From JALEFZ01 sp039820545 (GTDB lineage Bacteria > Bacteroidota > Bacteroidia > J057), in contig JBCBPW010000022.1 in the NCBI GenBank assembly GCA_039820545.1, positions 15,469 through 79,468 on the forward strand: a DNA stretch of 64,000 nt. The letters are read 5' to 3'. The notes under the pieces are model-generated. The model saw only the letters and a program-made list of their open reading frames with translations. It did not search any database and was not told where the DNA came from. Position 1 is the first letter of the stretch. Each line of letters begins with the position of its first letter. Positions 62,219-64,000 of the stretch are shown here, in pieces. Both the position numbers and the translations under genes were made by a program.

Positions 62219-63382
62219 TTAACCTAAAGTCTTCTTGAGTCCCTCTATGAATATTTTCATCTCATCCATCGTGCCCATGCTCACTCTGCACCAAGGTTTG
62301 TCATTGATCTCAAACACACGCACGCCGATACGCTGGGCAAACATCTTGTCCAGAAAGTCGTCTCCTGGCATGTCGATGGGAAAGATCATAAAGCTCGTGT
62401 AGGAAGGTACATAGCTGAAACCCATGGATTGAAGCTGCTCACCTACATAGGCACGACTTTCCGCCGTGAGTTTTCTTGTCTTCTCATGGAAGGCAGTAGC
62501 TTCTAAGCTGGCCATGGCCCCGCGAATCGATGTCACACAAAGGCCCATATTGCTGCGGACCATGCTACGAATTTTCTCCAATGTCTCAGGCTGTGCCACC
62601 CCATATCCGATGCGGAGCCCTGCCATTCCGTGAATCTTTGAAAACGTTCTGGCCACGATGACATTCTTCCCTTGGGCTACCAAATCCACCATACTTTTCC
62701 CCTCTCGCTCCTCTAAAAATTCCAGATAAGCCTCATCTACAAATACAGGTGCTTTTTCGGATGCCTCTGCACAAAATTTTCTTAGATCTGCGTTGGGTGT
62801 CAGCGATCCCATGGGATTATTGGGATTGCAGACATAGATGAGTCGGGTCTTTTTATCGATCGCCGCGCGCATAGCAGATAGATCGTGAGCATAGTCTGCT
62901 GTGAGCGGGATATTTTTCCATGAACCTCCAAAGGCCATAGCCGTCTTGACCAGCGACATGTAAGAGGGATCGGCAGAGACGATATTCCCTCCAGAGACAA
63001 AGTGGCTGATCGCTGTTTTCTCCAAGATATCCGTCGATCCTGGTCCCAGCATGATGTGGTCAGGCGTCACTCCTTCCCTTTCGGCCAGCATCTCCTTGAG
63101 TCTCATAGAGTCCTGATGGCCATAGCGATTGCCTTTGCTGACCGATTCCATGATGGCCAAACGAACTTCATCAGAAGGACCATAAGGGTTTTCATTGGCT
63201 AGAAGCCTCGCTCTTAATCCTTGGAGATCTGAGGGAAAGGAAAAATTACGTTCCCAAATTTGGGGCTTATATACAGGTTGTAGGATTGACTCAGAGGCCA
63301 TGAGGGCGGGTGCCACCCCCAGGCCAGCTGCGAGGAATGCAGAGGATTTAAGCCAGTTTCTTCGGGTCAGTTTTGTATTCAT
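62219..63382 (-). CDS. Tat-exported class I/II aminotransferase, HisC-like
   Basis: 387 residues from the ATG at 63382. The N-terminus MNTKLTRRNWLKSSAF with the following 'LAAGLGVAPALMAS' is a twin-arginine signal, so the folded, PLP-loaded enzyme should be exported. The fold-type I motifs are present: 'LANENPYGPSDEVR', 'GPGSTDILEK', 'YVCNPNNPMG', 'VDEAYLEF' and the PLP lysine Lys249 in 'TFSKIHGMAGLRIGYG'. These are closest to histidinol-phosphate aminotransferase, but the location argues against histidine synthesis. No his genes are nearby. The periplasmic substrate is unknown. Confidence 0.88.
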   Translation of the reverse strand: MNTKLTRRNWLKSSAFLAAGLGVAPALMASESILQPVYKPQIWERNFSFPSDLQGLRARLLANENPYGPSDEVRLAIMESVSKGNRYGHQDSMRLKEMLAEREGVTPDHIMLGPGSTDILEKTAISHFVSGGNIVSADPSYMSLVKTAMAFGGSWKNIPLTADYAHDLSAMRAAIDKKTRLIYVCNPNNPMGSLTPNADLRKFCAEASEKAPVFVDEAYLEFLEEREGKSMVDLVAQGKNVIVARTFSKIHGMAGLRIGYGVAQPETLEKIRSMVRSNMGLCVTSIRGAMASLEATAFHEKTRKLTAESRAYVGEQLQSMGFSYVPSYTSFMIFPIDMPGDDFLDKMFAQRIGVRVFEINDKPWCRVSMGTMDEMKIFIEGLKKTLG

Positions 63383-64000
63383 AGCAAGTAGTTTGGCTGA
63401 TGGACAACGTGTACGCTTCAGGATCACTTCTGAGATCTTGACATAAGTTAGCCAATATTATTGCTATAATTCAAATTATTTATAAATAAATTTCATTTTT
63501 AATAAAAAATACACCCATTTATTAGCATATATCTTATAGGTAAATAAATTATTACACATTCGTGCTTTGACTATGATTTTCAGATCTAGAGATGGCTCTG
63601 CTAAGCGTTAACTCAAAATAAGCACCTCCATCTACTGCGTAAGGTGATGAATACCGCATCCTATAATCTTTTGCAGGAGATCAATCTATTCGTATTTCGA
63701 TAAACATTCATTCATCATCATCTCTACTATCTTCTCTTTCATGACTGTTTAAGGGTGTATACCTATGTCATGAATATCGACAAGTAGTACAAGATAGGTC
63801 TTTCATTCTCTCTAGATCATCTACCTATAGGCCATTTAAGACAATCAGTAGATGGAAAATATCGACTACTTATCGTGTACGCTAGCCAAAACGTCAGGGT
63901 CTAGATATGGAGCGTATGACTAGCTTATGCACCCCCTCTACCCCCTTCTACTGTCTCGAAAAAGCATTCTTTAGGGCATATCTCCTTCTCATTATGCTAT
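63383..64000. other. Gene-free right end of the window
   Basis: About 620 bases, AT-rich to about 63540, with no frame that I can support on either strand. A weak inverted pair (AAGTAGT near 63783, ACTACTT near 63866) is the only structure noticed. The promoter of the aminotransferase should lie just right of 63382. Confidence 0.5.

Noticed and set aside
1..64000. tRNA, rRNA, CRISPR arrays, intact insertion sequences or prophage genes
   Set aside because: I looked for cloverleaf arms with a GTTCGA loop, regularly spaced direct repeats and transposase or phage motifs on both strands. Only the single transposase relic was found.

Overview
The window is chromosomal DNA from a member of the Bacteroidota, probably the Saprospiria/Cytophagia side of the phylum (class is inference). 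The phylum call rests on several type IX secretion (T9SS) C-terminal sorting domains (ends near 267, 8288, 19161 and 46465), many PKD/'WDFGDG' domains, a gliding-motility type C-terminus at the left edge, hybrid two-component systems with a propeller or TPR sensor, ECF sigma operons, Bacteroidota-type lipoprotein and outer-membrane barrel genes, and few Shine-Dalgarno sites.

Layout. 1-9.5 kb: end of a T9SS cargo gene, an RluA-type pseudouridine synthase, an autoregulated ArsR/SdpI pair with a palindromic operator, an operon of AI-2E permease, NUDIX hydrolase and MazG, a YigZ/IMPACT protein, a secreted gluzincin with T9SS tail, and a second NUDIX protein. 9.7-15.8 kb: housekeeping genes smc, rimO and ftsY. 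15.9-16.1 kb: a dense array of small hairpins. 16.1-23.8 kb: an ECF sigma / inner-membrane-anchored barrel / PKD lipoprotein operon with 4-base overlaps, a seven-PKD adhesin-like T9SS cargo and a PorV-like outer-membrane protein. 24-28 kb: a Pif1/Dda-like helicase and a fatty-acid desaturase.

28-43 kb is the accessory heart of the window. It holds a truncated receiver-like relic, an exported protein of unknown function, an exported caspase-like peptidase, a divergent M48-like zincin with MORN-like C-terminus, two small unknown membrane or exported proteins, a tandemly duplicated pair (outer-membrane barrel plus lipoprotein), and three tandem exported trypsin-like (S1C) proteases that lack PDZ domains. 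Three unrelated protease classes are thus packed among envelope proteins of unknown function. This is the best candidate for an undescribed system, but joint function is only inferred from proximity.

43-64 kb: an RtcB RNA ligase divergent from a WYL regulator, a PhyH-like dioxygenase, a large FG-GAP T9SS protein with a possible pore-forming-like middle, two hybrid sensor kinases, a lipoprotein GH2 beta-galactosidase, an AEC transporter and a Tat-exported HisC-like aminotransferase. Between the second sensor kinase and the beta-galactosidase lie two gene relics: the decayed C-terminus of a REP-associated tyrosine (Y1) transposase ending in a palindrome, and a 55-base fragment 85% identical to part of the FG-GAP gene 10 kb away. 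The transposase relic offers a source for the hairpin repeats elsewhere in the window. I saw no tRNA, rRNA, CRISPR array or intact insertion sequence.
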